Below, piece by piece: positions 19,176-26,999 of a stretch of 64,000 nucleotides of DNA. A program made the position numbers and the translations under genes. The DNA is from Mesorhizobium amorphae (GTDB taxonomy: Bacteria; Pseudomonadota; Alphaproteobacteria; Rhizobiales; Rhizobiaceae), in contig NZ_JHQS01000023.1 of the NCBI RefSeq assembly GCF_014843845.1, positions 1 to 64,000 on the forward strand, read 5' to 3'. Below the pieces are notes generated by a model. That model saw only the letters and a program-made list of their open reading frames with translations, did no database searches and was not told the DNA's origin. Positions within the stretch are counted from its first letter, which is position 1. The number at the start of each line of letters is the position of its first letter.

Positions 19176-20603
19176 ATGTCCAACGCCACGACCTATCAGC
19201 TTTTCATCAACGGCAGTTGGCGAGACGGTAATGGAACCCTGACGGTAACCAACCCGGCGACAGAGACGGTATTTGGCTCGGTGGCGGCTGCGTCGACTTC
19301 GGATCTGGACGAGGCCCTTGCTTCTGCAGAGCGAAGCCGTCGGGCCTGGTCCTCGCGACCGCCGAAGGATCGCGGCGAAATCCTTGTTGCGGCCGCCAAA
19401 ATCCTGGCAACGAAGGTGGGAGACGCAGCGAAGGATTTGTCGAGAGAACAGGGCAAGACGATTGCCGAAGCAACAGGCGAGTACGCGCGCGCAGTCGAAA
19501 CGCTGGAGTGGTACGGCACACACGCCGAAGAATTGTCGGCCCCAATTCCACATGGCCCGAACCGAATGATCGTCCCCGAGCCCCTTGGCGTCGTTGCTGC
19601 CTTTACGCCTTGGAACTATCCCGCCGTTCTCATCGCCCGCAAGCTCGCCCCTGCTTTGGCGGCAGGCTGTCCGGTGATCCTCAAAGGGGCTGAAGAGACA
19701 CCAAGCACGGCTGTCCATTTCGTCGAAGCCTTGCGACAAGCGGGTATTCCGGACGGCGTGGTCAATCTCGTCTTTGGCGTGCCGGTGCAAATATCCAGGC
19801 ATCTCCTCAGCTCGCCGATCGTCAAGGTCCTAACTTTCACGGGCTCTACCGAGGTTGGAAAACAGCTCGCCAAGCTCGCCGCGAATAACTTGCAGCGGTG
19901 CATTCTTGAACTCGGTGGGCACTCCCCGGTCGTTGTATGCGAGGATGCCGACTTGGCAAAGGCCATACCGGCAATTTCGGAATACAAGTTCGAGTGCGCG
20001 GGCCAAAGCTGCAATGCGCCCAGCAGGATCCTCGTCGCGCGGCCGCTCTATGAGGAATTTCTATCCCGGATGACCGAAGTCGCCCGCAAAATCAAGATCG
20101 GCCCACCCGATGACCCTACGACTGAGATGGGACCGATGGCAAACGCGCGGCGAATCGAGGCCATGCAGCGTCTGGTCAAGGACGCGGTTGATCGCGGCGC
20201 CCGCGTCGAAACCGGTGGCACCCGCCTCGACCAGCCAGGCTTTTACTGGCCGCCAACCATCCTGACAGGGGTGCCAAAGGATGCGAAAGTGCTTCATGAC
20301 GAGCCGTTCGGGCCGATCCTGACTGTGGCGCCGTTCGACACGATCGAGGAGGCTATCGAAGAAGCCAATGCCACCGAGTATGGCTTGGCCGCCTACATCT
20401 TCACTGGCGCCGCCGATGCGAAGCGAGCGTTGATTGGCGGTGTTTCGGCTGGCGCTGTCAGTGTAAATTACCTGAAAGGGGTTTCCGCGGATGCGCCGTA
20501 TGGAGGCGTCAAACAGAGCGGTTATGGGTATGAAGGTGGCGAGCAGGGACTGCGGAGCTTCCAAAGCCTGAAACTGGTCAACGGGCTCGGGTCATTCGGA
20601 TAA
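19176..20603 (+). CDS. NAD(P)-dependent aldehyde dehydrogenase, succinate-semialdehyde dehydrogenase-like
   Basis: A 475-residue ALDH superfamily member. The cofactor-binding segment reads AAFTPWNYPAVLIARKLAPALAAGC, the general-base glutamate lies in LELGGHSPV and the catalytic cysteine in ECAGQSCNAPSR. The closing motif PYGGVKQSGYGYEGG is intact. The start at 19176 has GGAG six bases upstream. A longer frame from 19050 is not supported. Its sequence resembles the succinate-semialdehyde/aldehyde dehydrogenase branch. It stops five bases before the fumarase-like gene, so the two are probably cotranscribed. The substrate is not determined. Confidence 0.93.
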   Translation: MSNATTYQLFINGSWRDGNGTLTVTNPATETVFGSVAAASTSDLDEALASAERSRRAWSSRPPKDRGEILVAAAKILATKVGDAAKDLSREQGKTIAEATGEYARAVETLEWYGTHAEELSAPIPHGPNRMIVPEPLGVVAAFTPWNYPAVLIARKLAPALAAGCPVILKGAEETPSTAVHFVEALRQAGIPDGVVNLVFGVPVQISRHLLSSPIVKVLTFTGSTEVGKQLAKLAANNLQRCILELGGHSPVVVCEDADLAKAIPAISEYKFECAGQSCNAPSRILVARPLYEEFLSRMTEVARKIKIGPPDDPTTEMGPMANARRIEAMQRLVKDAVDRGARVETGGTRLDQPGFYWPPTILTGVPKDAKVLHDEPFGPILTVAPFDTIEEAIEEANATEYGLAAYIFTGAADAKRALIGGVSAGAVSVNYLKGVSADAPYGGVKQSGYGYEGGEQGLRSFQSLKLVNGLGSFG

Positions 20604-20608
20604 GGTTC

Positions 20609-22153
20609 GTGAACAAAAGGACACGCACCATTGCCGGTGAAGACATAGCAAGGAGCGTCGCCGACGCCCTTCAGTACATCTCGTATTACCATCCTCCAGA
20701 CTACATCCGGTACCTTTCGCAGGCATACGCGCGCGAGCAGAGCCCATCGGCGAAGAACGCGATAGGGCAGATACTGTTGAACTCTCGCATGGCGGCATTT
20801 GGGCGTCGGCCGATCTGCCAGGACACTGGTCTCGTGGTGGTTTTCGCCAAGGTCGGAATGGGCGTTCGTCTCAAGTCTGCGGCCAGTTTCGCCGACCTCG
20901 TGAATGAGGGCGTCCGCCAAGCATATCTCGACCCCGACAATCCCCTTCGACCATCGATCGTCTCGGATCCGCTTGCCGGGCGGGTTAACACGCGTGACAA
21001 CACGCCGGCAGTTGTCCACGTCGACCTCGTGGCCGGCAACCAAATTGAAATTACCATCGCAGCAAAAGGGGGCGGGTCCGAAAACAAGGCGCGGTTCACC
21101 ACCCTTAACCCCAGCGCGTCCGTCGCCGACTGGGTGGTCGACACCGTTTCGACCCTCGGCAGCGGATGGTGCCCACCCGGCCTGATCTCGGTCGGCATCG
21201 GTGGTAGCGCTGAAAAGGCGATGCTGCTGGCCAAGGAGGCCATGAACGAGCCAATTGACATTTCGGAATTGATCGCGAGAGGGCCATCAAGTGCGGAGGA
21301 GGCACTGCGGGTTGAGCTTTATGAACGAATAAATGCCTTAGGTATCGGCGCTCAGGGCCTAGGCGGCCTGACGACAGTCGTTGACGTTAAGGTAGCGACT
21401 TATCCTACCCACGCCGCGTCCAAGCCCGTGGCGCTCATTCCGCAATGCGCCGCCAACCGGCACCTGAAGTTTACCTTGGACGGCTCTGGACCCATCAGGC
21501 TTGAGCCGCCCGACCTTTCCGAATGGCCCCAGATCGGTCATGAGGATTTGCACACAAGCGGCGTCCGCCGGGTCAATCTCAACGCGGTCACAAAGGAAGA
21601 GACGGCATCGTGGCGCTGCGGGGAAACCCTTCTTTTGTCCGGAAAGATGCTGACGGGCCGAGATGCTGCCCACCAGCGAATGGTCGACCTGATCGATGCC
21701 GGCAAGCCGCTCCCAGTCGATCTGCTAGGACGCGTGATCTACTACGTCGGACCAGTCCGCGCAGTGAGGGAGGAGGTCGTCGGGCCGGCTGGCCCGACAA
21801 CCGCCAGCCGTATGGACAGTTTTATTGAAAAGATTCTCGCCGAGACCGGGCTATATGCGATGGTCGGCAAAGCGGAGAGGGGCCCGGCGGCCATCGAGTC
21901 GATTGTGAGACACAGAACGCCCTATCTCATCGCAGTGGGTGGCGCTGCGTACCTGGTTTCAAAATCGATCAAGGCGGCCCGGATCGTTGCCTTTGAAGAC
22001 CTGGGCATGGAAGCCATCTATGAATTCGAGGTCCAGGACATGCCGGTCATCATGGCTGTCGATGTTGAGGGAAACTCCATTCACAATTCGGGGCCTCTTG
22101 AATGGCGTAAGCGCATGGCGGCCGACAGCATCGCCCGCGGCATCGGCGTTTGA
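20609..22153 (+). CDS. Class I fumarate hydratase family protein, possible mesaconase
   Basis: A 514-residue class I (iron-sulfur) hydro-lyase with both N-terminal alpha and C-terminal beta parts of the FumA/FumB architecture in one chain. Cysteines fit for a 4Fe-4S cluster are in RRPICQDTG (Cys70), GWCPPGLIS and LIPQCAANRH. The C-terminal part has GRVIYYVGPVRA, TTASRMDSF and GPAAIESIVRH. The start codon is GTG. Class I enzymes act on fumarate and in some bacteria hydrate mesaconate to (S)-citramalate. Because it neighbours methylaspartate ammonia-lyase, CoA-transferase and CitE-type lyase genes, mesaconase activity is a reasonable inference. The sequence alone does not prove it. Scrambled fragments of a similar gene lie at 27000-27190. 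Confidence 0.93.
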   Translation: MNKRTRTIAGEDIARSVADALQYISYYHPPDYIRYLSQAYAREQSPSAKNAIGQILLNSRMAAFGRRPICQDTGLVVVFAKVGMGVRLKSAASFADLVNEGVRQAYLDPDNPLRPSIVSDPLAGRVNTRDNTPAVVHVDLVAGNQIEITIAAKGGGSENKARFTTLNPSASVADWVVDTVSTLGSGWCPPGLISVGIGGSAEKAMLLAKEAMNEPIDISELIARGPSSAEEALRVELYERINALGIGAQGLGGLTTVVDVKVATYPTHAASKPVALIPQCAANRHLKFTLDGSGPIRLEPPDLSEWPQIGHEDLHTSGVRRVNLNAVTKEETASWRCGETLLLSGKMLTGRDAAHQRMVDLIDAGKPLPVDLLGRVIYYVGPVRAVREEVVGPAGPTTASRMDSFIEKILAETGLYAMVGKAERGPAAIESIVRHRTPYLIAVGGAAYLVSKSIKAARIVAFEDLGMEAIYEFEVQDMPVIMAVDVEGNSIHNSGPLEWRKRMAADSIARGIGV

Positions 22154-22639
22154 ACCTTCCCGGCTGCGCGATCCGGCCAGACTCCCGCGCCGGATTTTGG
22201 GTCGCATCGGTAACACGAGCGGCATTTTGCGTTCCAGCTCCTCGGCGAGCCAGATAAGAAAGGCCTTCAATTCATCTCGAAGCTGAATGCGCCCGATGTA
22301 AACACTGCATCTGACTGTGTCCCCAATCGATGCTCGGATGATGTCGAGGGTGTCAATCAAGTAAGCAGCGGAGATTCAAAAAATGCGCTATCTATTTAAG
22401 ACGAGGTCGCCGCCGACAGGCGATCCCCCCTTCAAATGCGTCATTGCCCGGAGGGCAATAGCCCAACTTCTACAGCCTTTCTGCTTGGATCGCTCTCAGT
22501 CACCTGACTTTCGACAACCTCGCACCGAAGCGTTGCAGGCCGAGGAAGAATGACGTTCACTACATTCGCTCGCTTCAATTAATGAGAGAATTGGTTGGCA
22601 CCAATTGAGCTGTCGACCACCGCTTGAGAGCAAAAGGTC
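22154..22639. other. Intergenic region between the fumarase homologue and lrp
   Basis: About 490 bases. A minus-strand reading near 22200-22360 looks weakly protein-like but is unassigned. The right part holds the lrp promoter region with the palindrome listed separately. Confidence 0.35.
22589..22606. promoter_or_regulatory. Palindrome upstream of the Lrp-family gene, probable operator
   Basis: AATTGGT-tggc-ACCAATT is a perfect 7-base inverted repeat with a 4-base spacer, ending 33 bases before the lrp start codon. Lrp/AsnC proteins commonly bind palindromes of this size next to their own promoters, so autoregulation is a fair inference. Binding by this protein has not been shown. Confidence 0.5.
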
Positions 22640-23137
22640 ATGAAGTCGAAACCCGATCCTGTGCGACTAGACGCTTGGGATGTCCGGATTCTCTCAGAGA
22701 TCCAGTCAGACGGTCGGATTTCGAAAAGCGAGCTTGCAAAGCGCGTTCATCTATCGGCGTCGGCCTGTTCGGAGCGGCTCCGTATACTCGAAGCCGCAGG
22801 GATCATTGAGGGGTTCTACGCGCGACTCAGTCCAGCCCTCATCGGGGGCATCATCTCTATAATGGTGGAGGTGGTTCTGGATCGCCATCGTCTCGAGGAT
22901 CAACGACACTTCGAGACTGCGATCCAAGAGATTCCGGAAATCCTGGACTGCTGGGCTATCGGGGGGCGGATCGACTATCTGATGCGCGTCGTGTCTCCTT
23001 CTATGGCTGCTTATCAGGATTTTATGGAGGGACTCCTGCAGGCAGGCTTAGGGATCGATCAATACTACAGCCTGGTCGTAACGAAACCTGTGAAGTCCAA
23101 TTCGCCGATCCCCTTGTCGGCACCAAAGCGAAGGTAA
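22640..23137 (+). CDS. Lrp/AsnC-family transcriptional regulator
   Basis: A 165-residue regulator with the Lrp layout. The N-terminal helix-turn-helix is DAWDVRILSEIQSDGRISKSELA followed by VHLSASACSERLRILEAAGII. The RAM ligand-binding domain follows with ILDCWAIGGRIDYLMRVV and the dimer-forming strands. It ends with VVTKPVKSN. A second, truncated copy of these last codons lies at 27193-27222 ahead of the aminotransferase gene. This indicates that lrp and the aminotransferase were once neighbours and that the regulator probably responds to an amino acid handled by that enzyme. The ubiquitin-like operon now separates them. Confidence 0.93.
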   Translation: MKSKPDPVRLDAWDVRILSEIQSDGRISKSELAKRVHLSASACSERLRILEAAGIIEGFYARLSPALIGGIISIMVEVVLDRHRLEDQRHFETAIQEIPEILDCWAIGGRIDYLMRVVSPSMAAYQDFMEGLLQAGLGIDQYYSLVVTKPVKSNSPIPLSAPKRR

Positions 23138-23336
23138 ACTACCGAAGCCTTGGTTTTCACGGCGTTTGGAGCCGATTCCGAGAATTCGTCGGCGAAAGAC
23201 GTGCATTCCCGCGAAATTCGAGAGGCGTTTCCGGTATAGAGCGGTGGCTGGTCGAGCGTTCCCTCAATCAACGGGAGAAGAGGGATTGATGCGCCTGAGC
23301 CATCTTGGAGCCAAGCAACTGCGAGAGAAGGATCGA
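23081..23336 (+). repeat. Left copy of the duplicated lrp-end/aminotransferase-start segment
   Basis: This stretch and 27193-27448 are diverged direct copies of one another. The block 23161-23236 matches 27259-27334 at about nine bases in ten, and 23289-23336 matches 27401-27448 with six differences in 48 bases. The match ends sharply after GAAGGATCGA, five bases before the first gene of the ubiquitin-like operon. It marks the left border of the inserted operon. Confidence 0.8.
23289..23336 (+). pseudogene. First 16 codons of a class III aminotransferase gene (truncated copy)
   Basis: The frame beginning at ATG 23289 encodes MRLSHLGAKQLREKDR, matching the start of the intact aminotransferase at 27401 (MRLSNLGTEQLREKDR). 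After codon 16 the sequence changes to that of the ubiquitin-like operon and the rest of the gene is missing. The ribosome-binding region and start of this relic could still be translated into a short chimeric peptide that runs into the ubl gene in another frame. Confidence 0.75.
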
Positions 23337-23341
23337 AGCAT

Positions 23342-23587
23342 ATGGCTGCGAAAGAGAAGTTCAAATTCAAAATCGAAAACGAAAATTATGAATGGGACAA
23401 CCGGTTCATAACCGGCGCTGAGGTGCGAGGCGTAGGCCCTGGCATACCAGATAGCATGGACCTGTATCTGAAAATGCCTGGCCAGCCCGGACAGCTTGTC
23501 GGGCGTGATGACTCAATCGATTTGCTGCCTCCGGGGATCGAAAAGTTTTACGCCCAGGATGCAAGTTCCGAAGCCGGAAATGAATAA
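23342..23587 (+). CDS. Ubiquitin-like protein, multiubiquitin (PF14452) type, single domain
   Basis: An 81-residue protein with one beta-grasp domain of the kind found in prokaryotic multiubiquitin proteins. Visible marks are a first strand FKFKIENENYEWDN, ITGAEVRGVG, a hydrophobic LYLKMP strand, and DDSIDLLPPGIEKFYA near the end. It lacks a terminal Gly-Gly. After the GIEKF block there is a 12-residue tail rich in Ala, Ser and Glu, so either a JAB-type peptidase trims it or conjugation uses a non-canonical terminus. It is the first gene of a four-gene operon and overlaps the E2-like gene by one base (TAATG). An AAGGA lies upstream at a rather long distance. Its role as a protein modifier is inferred from the operon. 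Confidence 0.85.
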   Translation: MAAKEKFKFKIENENYEWDNRFITGAEVRGVGPGIPDSMDLYLKMPGQPGQLVGRDDSIDLLPPGIEKFYAQDASSEAGNE

Positions 23588-24012
23588 TGGCCCTGTTGTT
23601 CGATTCTGATTACGAGATACTCGTCAAAGCCGGTATCAATTTTGAAGAACAAGAAAGCCCCCGTTTTCTTATATTAAAAAAATTTCCGCTACCGAAAGAC
23701 ATGTATCTGGCAGATGGAAAGCCCGCAGACGCGATCGATGTCTTGTATGTTATTCCGCAGAATTATAATAGCTCGGGTGGCGACATGTTCTGGGTTCACC
23801 CACGCCTCCATCGGGCTGACGGCAAGCCAATACCAAACACTGGCGGGCCTAGTCCCAGTGAGGATTCACGTACTCACAAAGGGATGGTGTTTTGCCGGTG
23901 GTCTAGGCACTGGCACAAAAATCCTTGGAAACCAAAGGTCGACAACGTCCGAACGATTATGGATCGGATTTCGTGGGCGTTTAAGTACCCTGACGCAGCA
24001 AGGCGCCCATGA
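23587..24012 (+). CDS. E2-like conjugating protein, Prok-E2_E (PF14462) type
   Basis: A 141-residue protein with the order of motifs of prokaryotic E2 family E: a first half with DVLYVIPQNY, then DMFWVHPRL, DGKPIPN, and the C-terminal block FCRWSRHW followed by PWKPKVDN and a final helix. It has a single cysteine, Cys103, directly before RWSRHW, where Ser106 and the histidines at 108 and 110 lie. In related Bub-type pathways I recall oxyester rather than thioester chemistry, so either Ser106 or Cys103 could carry the Ubl. The sequence does not settle which. It overlaps the ubl stop by one base and the E1 start by four (ATGA), implying coupled translation. Parts are AT-richer than neighbours, consistent with transfer. 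Confidence 0.85.
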   Translation: MALLFDSDYEILVKAGINFEEQESPRFLILKKFPLPKDMYLADGKPADAIDVLYVIPQNYNSSGGDMFWVHPRLHRADGKPIPNTGGPSPSEDSRTHKGMVFCRWSRHWHKNPWKPKVDNVRTIMDRISWAFKYPDAARRP

Positions 24013-25463
24013 ACGGACATCGCATTTCGATCATCGGTTCTCTCGACAATAGGCTCAAGAGTTGGTTGACGTGGCACCCTGACGGTCACGAGCGCGGCGC
24101 GCTGGTTCTCTTCCGCAAAATGGAGAGGACTGTAGCGGGTCTGCCGCCGTCAGCACGTTTTGTGGCGGTTGACGTGATTGAGATGGATGGCGACTGGATA
24201 CTGGACAGCTCGCCGGTTCACTTGCGCATTAATCTGCGCAAGTTTCAGGATATCTACGTTCGTTGCGAGCAGGAGCTGCTCGAGCTGGGGTTCGCTCATA
24301 GTCATCCAAGAGGCGTTCTGGATTTCTCGATGAAGGATGACCAGAACGAACAAAGCATTCTGAGGGGATACGCTGGCTGCAACGGCCCTGATGTGTCACT
24401 TGTCGCGATGGTTTTGGCTCACGGGCAGTGGCGTGCGAGAGTTCGGCCGGGTGCGGCTCCTGACAGTGTGACTGATGTCCGGCATGTCTGTGTGATCGGG
24501 ACGGACTTGGCAGTTCATATTGGCAAGGCAGATGATGCCGCTCCGTCGGAAGTACTAAGTCGCCAGGAAGCTGCCTTTGGCACGCCTTTCAACGAGAAGC
24601 TCAGATCGTTGCGCATAGCAATCGTCGGAGGTGGCGGAACGGGGTCTTCGGTCGCCACACTCGCCGCCCGCGCCGGTGTTGGCGAACTCATCATTGTCGA
24701 TGGGGATTTGCTCGAAGATAGCAATCTCAACCGCGTCCGTGGATATCGCAGTTGCGATATCGGCGCGAGTAAAGCAGCCACGTTGGCCCGATACATACGA
24801 GATTTAGGTTTACAGGTGTCTGTCGTTGCCATTCAGGAATATGTGAACGAGTCTCCAGAAGCGATAGATGCAATTTCTAGCGCTGACCTGGTGTTCGGCT
24901 GTACCGACGATGTTGCTGGAAGGGAGGTCCTCAATCAGGCAGTGTACTACTACTGCCAGGGCCTTATCGACTGCGGGCTCACCGGCAAGATTGATCTTGA
25001 CCAGGAGCGTCAGCCTTATCTACGTGACCATAGAGGCCGGGTTAGCACAGTTCTTCCCGAATATGGTGCGTGCTTGAGGTGCCAAGGCGTCGTCACCGAG
25101 GAAAAGCTCAGCTACGAGAGTGCACTAAAGGCGCGTCCTGAGCTGACGGAGCTCGATCCAGAAACGCTTCGGAAGGAGTACTATCTGGTCGGGGGCGGCG
25201 AGCGGGCTCCCGGAGTAGGTCCCTTCACCAGTGCCACTGCCGATATGGCCGTAGCGACGTTGTTTGATCTGGTGCGGCCCTATCGGTGGCTTCCGAGCGA
25301 CATTCGCCGCGACAATATCTGGTACGACTTCGTGCATATGGTAATTCGCAGCAATATGCCAAAGGACAACTCCGAGTGCTTTTGCTGCGGTCCGAATGGC
25401 TTATTACTCGCACCAGAGAATGGATATCGGCTCAGTATGCCCTCACTAGGCAAGCCGAGTTAA
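24009..25463 (+). CDS. JAB (JAMM) peptidase-E1 (ThiF) fusion of the ubiquitin-like operon
   Basis: A 484-residue two-domain protein. Residues 1 to about 170 form a JAB domain with the complete JAMM zinc motif His97-Ser-His99-Pro, Ser107 and Asp110. Residues about 195-450 form a ThiF/E1 adenylation domain with the nucleotide loop GGGGTGS (207-213), the acidic strand end IIVDGDLLEDSNLNR and the crossover helix region GVGPFTSATADMAV. A zinc ribbon is formed by Cys355, Cys358, Cys457 and Cys460. At the place where many E1 enzymes carry the transfer cysteine I see only Ser/Thr residues. The protein would adenylate the Ubl C-terminus and trim or remove it. It overlaps the E2-like gene by four bases and is followed after four bases by the DUF6527 gene. 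Confidence 0.88.
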   Translation: MNGHRISIIGSLDNRLKSWLTWHPDGHERGALVLFRKMERTVAGLPPSARFVAVDVIEMDGDWILDSSPVHLRINLRKFQDIYVRCEQELLELGFAHSHPRGVLDFSMKDDQNEQSILRGYAGCNGPDVSLVAMVLAHGQWRARVRPGAAPDSVTDVRHVCVIGTDLAVHIGKADDAAPSEVLSRQEAAFGTPFNEKLRSLRIAIVGGGGTGSSVATLAARAGVGELIIVDGDLLEDSNLNRVRGYRSCDIGASKAATLARYIRDLGLQVSVVAIQEYVNESPEAIDAISSADLVFGCTDDVAGREVLNQAVYYYCQGLIDCGLTGKIDLDQERQPYLRDHRGRVSTVLPEYGACLRCQGVVTEEKLSYESALKARPELTELDPETLRKEYYLVGGGERAPGVGPFTSATADMAVATLFDLVRPYRWLPSDIRRDNIWYDFVHMVIRSNMPKDNSECFCCGPNGLLLAPENGYRLSMPSLGKPS

Positions 25464-25467
25464 TCGT

Positions 25468-25923
25468 ATGTGGTCTTGGCTGCTAAAACTCGTACGGTGG
25501 TTAGAGGAAATCATCCTCGGTCCACGCGGTCCAAAAACATCCGCCAACCGAACTCCTTCTGAGCAGCGTTCCGCGGACATACTTTTCGCTCGCAATGAAG
25601 TGGTTGAAAAAACGCCTCCGAATGACACGGTGCGGCCGGGACAGTTCATCACCGTCGTGCACAAAGGCCGACCATACTGGTCGCTCTTTAGGTGCCCCTG
25701 TGGCTGTGGCGAGGTGGTTTCCTTACCAATGCATCCACCACATAGCCCCAGGTGGCGTATTGAGGTGAGCCTAGAGGGCCGGCCAACATTGCATCCCTCT
25801 GTTTGGAGAAACAAAGGATGCCTAAGCCATTTTTGGCTTAGCGACGGAAGAGTCTACTGGTGTGAAGACACCGGTGTCGAGCCTTGGCGAGCCCGACCAG
25901 ACCTATACGGAAAAAAAATCTAG
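25468..25923 (+). CDS. DUF6527-family protein associated with the ubiquitin-like operon
   Basis: A 151-residue protein with the DUF6527 pattern: FRCPCGCGEVVSL (Cys76, Cys78, Cys80), WRIEVSLEGRPTLHPSVW, then GCLSHFWLSDGRVYWC with Cys118, Ser120 and His121. The spacing of Cys and His suggests a small zinc-binding fold, and Ser plus His could form a catalytic pair. I recall a serine-protease-like partner reported for some Bub operons and cannot check whether it is this family. The N-terminus (WSWLLKLVRWLEEIIL) forms an amphipathic, tryptophan-rich helix that may touch the membrane. It starts four bases after the E1 stop and ends the operon. A removing or chain-editing protease is one possibility, not shown by sequence. 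Confidence 0.85.
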   Translation: MWSWLLKLVRWLEEIILGPRGPKTSANRTPSEQRSADILFARNEVVEKTPPNDTVRPGQFITVVHKGRPYWSLFRCPCGCGEVVSLPMHPPHSPRWRIEVSLEGRPTLHPSVWRNKGCLSHFWLSDGRVYWCEDTGVEPWRARPDLYGKKI

Positions 25924-26129
25924 AGCGCGTCCTGGAGCCGACGAATCGACTGCGATGTGACGACGGCCATGCGCCTTCGCTCGTGATTCAACATCCACTT
26001 TGATGAGTTGGATGATGGCAAGAGCACTGAGCTACGACCATTCAGGTTGCACGGTCGAGATGACTGCGACGAGCCCCAGAGTGCGCTACGCGGTCACACC
26101 ACGGCGGAGAGCCACAAGCTAAGGAGCTT

Positions 26130-26325
26130 CACCGCGGGCCAGAAACGCCGTGTCACCCCCGGCCATCAAGGCCGGGTGCGGCGCCACTCGCCCATCGAAT
26201 CCGTGACCGGCCACATCAAGGCCGAGCGGCCGAGCTCCCGATGGGCCGCAACTATCTCGCCGGCCCAGCCGGGTGACCGTTAACGCCATTCTGGCCACCG
26301 CCGGCTATAATCTGTGCCTCGTGCT
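26130..26325 (+). pseudogene. IS5-type transposase relic, C-terminal fragment
   Basis: The plus-strand reading gives RRHSPIESVTGHIKAE followed, after frame changes, by MGRNYLAGPAG and RVNAILATAGYNLCLVL. This is the usual end of IS5-family DDE transposases (the IEPVIGHMK block and the MGRNYLKG block). The rest of the gene is not recognisable. It lies 200 bases after the ubiquitin-like operon. Confidence 0.6.
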
Positions 26326-26582
26326 CTGAATGTTCATATTGGCGTTAGCGCTGCCCGAAATTTTTGCGGTACAGATTGTCCTCAGTGTCGAGAGGCGAAA
26401 TGATGTGTTCGACCAACTAATTGACTTGACGGCACGCTGAAGTATCGCCGCAGTCCGGGCAGAACTGGCTATGTCCGATCTTGTCTATGTAATCGCCTTT
26501 CCAGACCATCCTTGGGTTGGATAAACATTAACCTCAGAGACACCTAATTTAGTTTTTAGCGGTCGCCTGGCTCCCATCTATC

Positions 26583-26840
26583 CTATCTAGGTTCCATCGC
26601 GATGAGCATCATCGCGGCCGCAGTTGCGAATGAATGCATTCCATTCGTCGCCGACGACAAGTTTGATGCGCTCGGTAACGAGAGCGACCCCGCAAGCCAG
26701 CTGAGCCAGTTCAGTAACGGGCACGCCAGCAAGACGCGTTTGATTTCAATGACGACTGTGCCAAGCTTCGTCCACCGGGATTCGATGTTCGTTGGCCCCC
26801 AACCAAGGCCCAGAGTTCGCAAACAAATCAGCCAAACAGT
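26583..26840 (-). pseudogene. Fragment of an ATP-grasp gene related to 34248-35537
   Basis: On the minus strand the frame encodes LGLGWGPTNIESRWTKLGTVVIE, nearly identical to LGLGWGPTCIEFRWTKLGPVVIE of the intact ATP-grasp protein at 34248. It continues with degraded versions of the following region. Only about 90 codons of the central part remain, with a frame change in the middle. It is inverted relative to the intact gene. Confidence 0.65.
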
Positions 26841-26869
26841 GCGCAGATGGTTGAACAGCGCTGTGCGCT

Positions 26870-26990
26870 CCGCCACCAGACTTTCTCGCTCTTGACCGGC
26901 ACGAAGCGCATCGTCGGTGGCGTCGCCGCCTCGGCGTCGCGGTCGTCGCGCTTGTTCGCTTTCACATACGGCCGAACCAATTTCGGCGAC
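26870..26990 (-). pseudogene. IS110-type transposase relic
   Basis: The minus strand encodes LVRPYVKANKRDDRDAE, then PTMRFVPVKSE, a pattern characteristic of the N-terminal DEDD region of IS110-family transposases (VRPYVKxNKxDxxDA and TMRFVPVK). Only about 40 codons remain. Confidence 0.55.
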
Positions 26991-26999
26991 ACGAGGACG

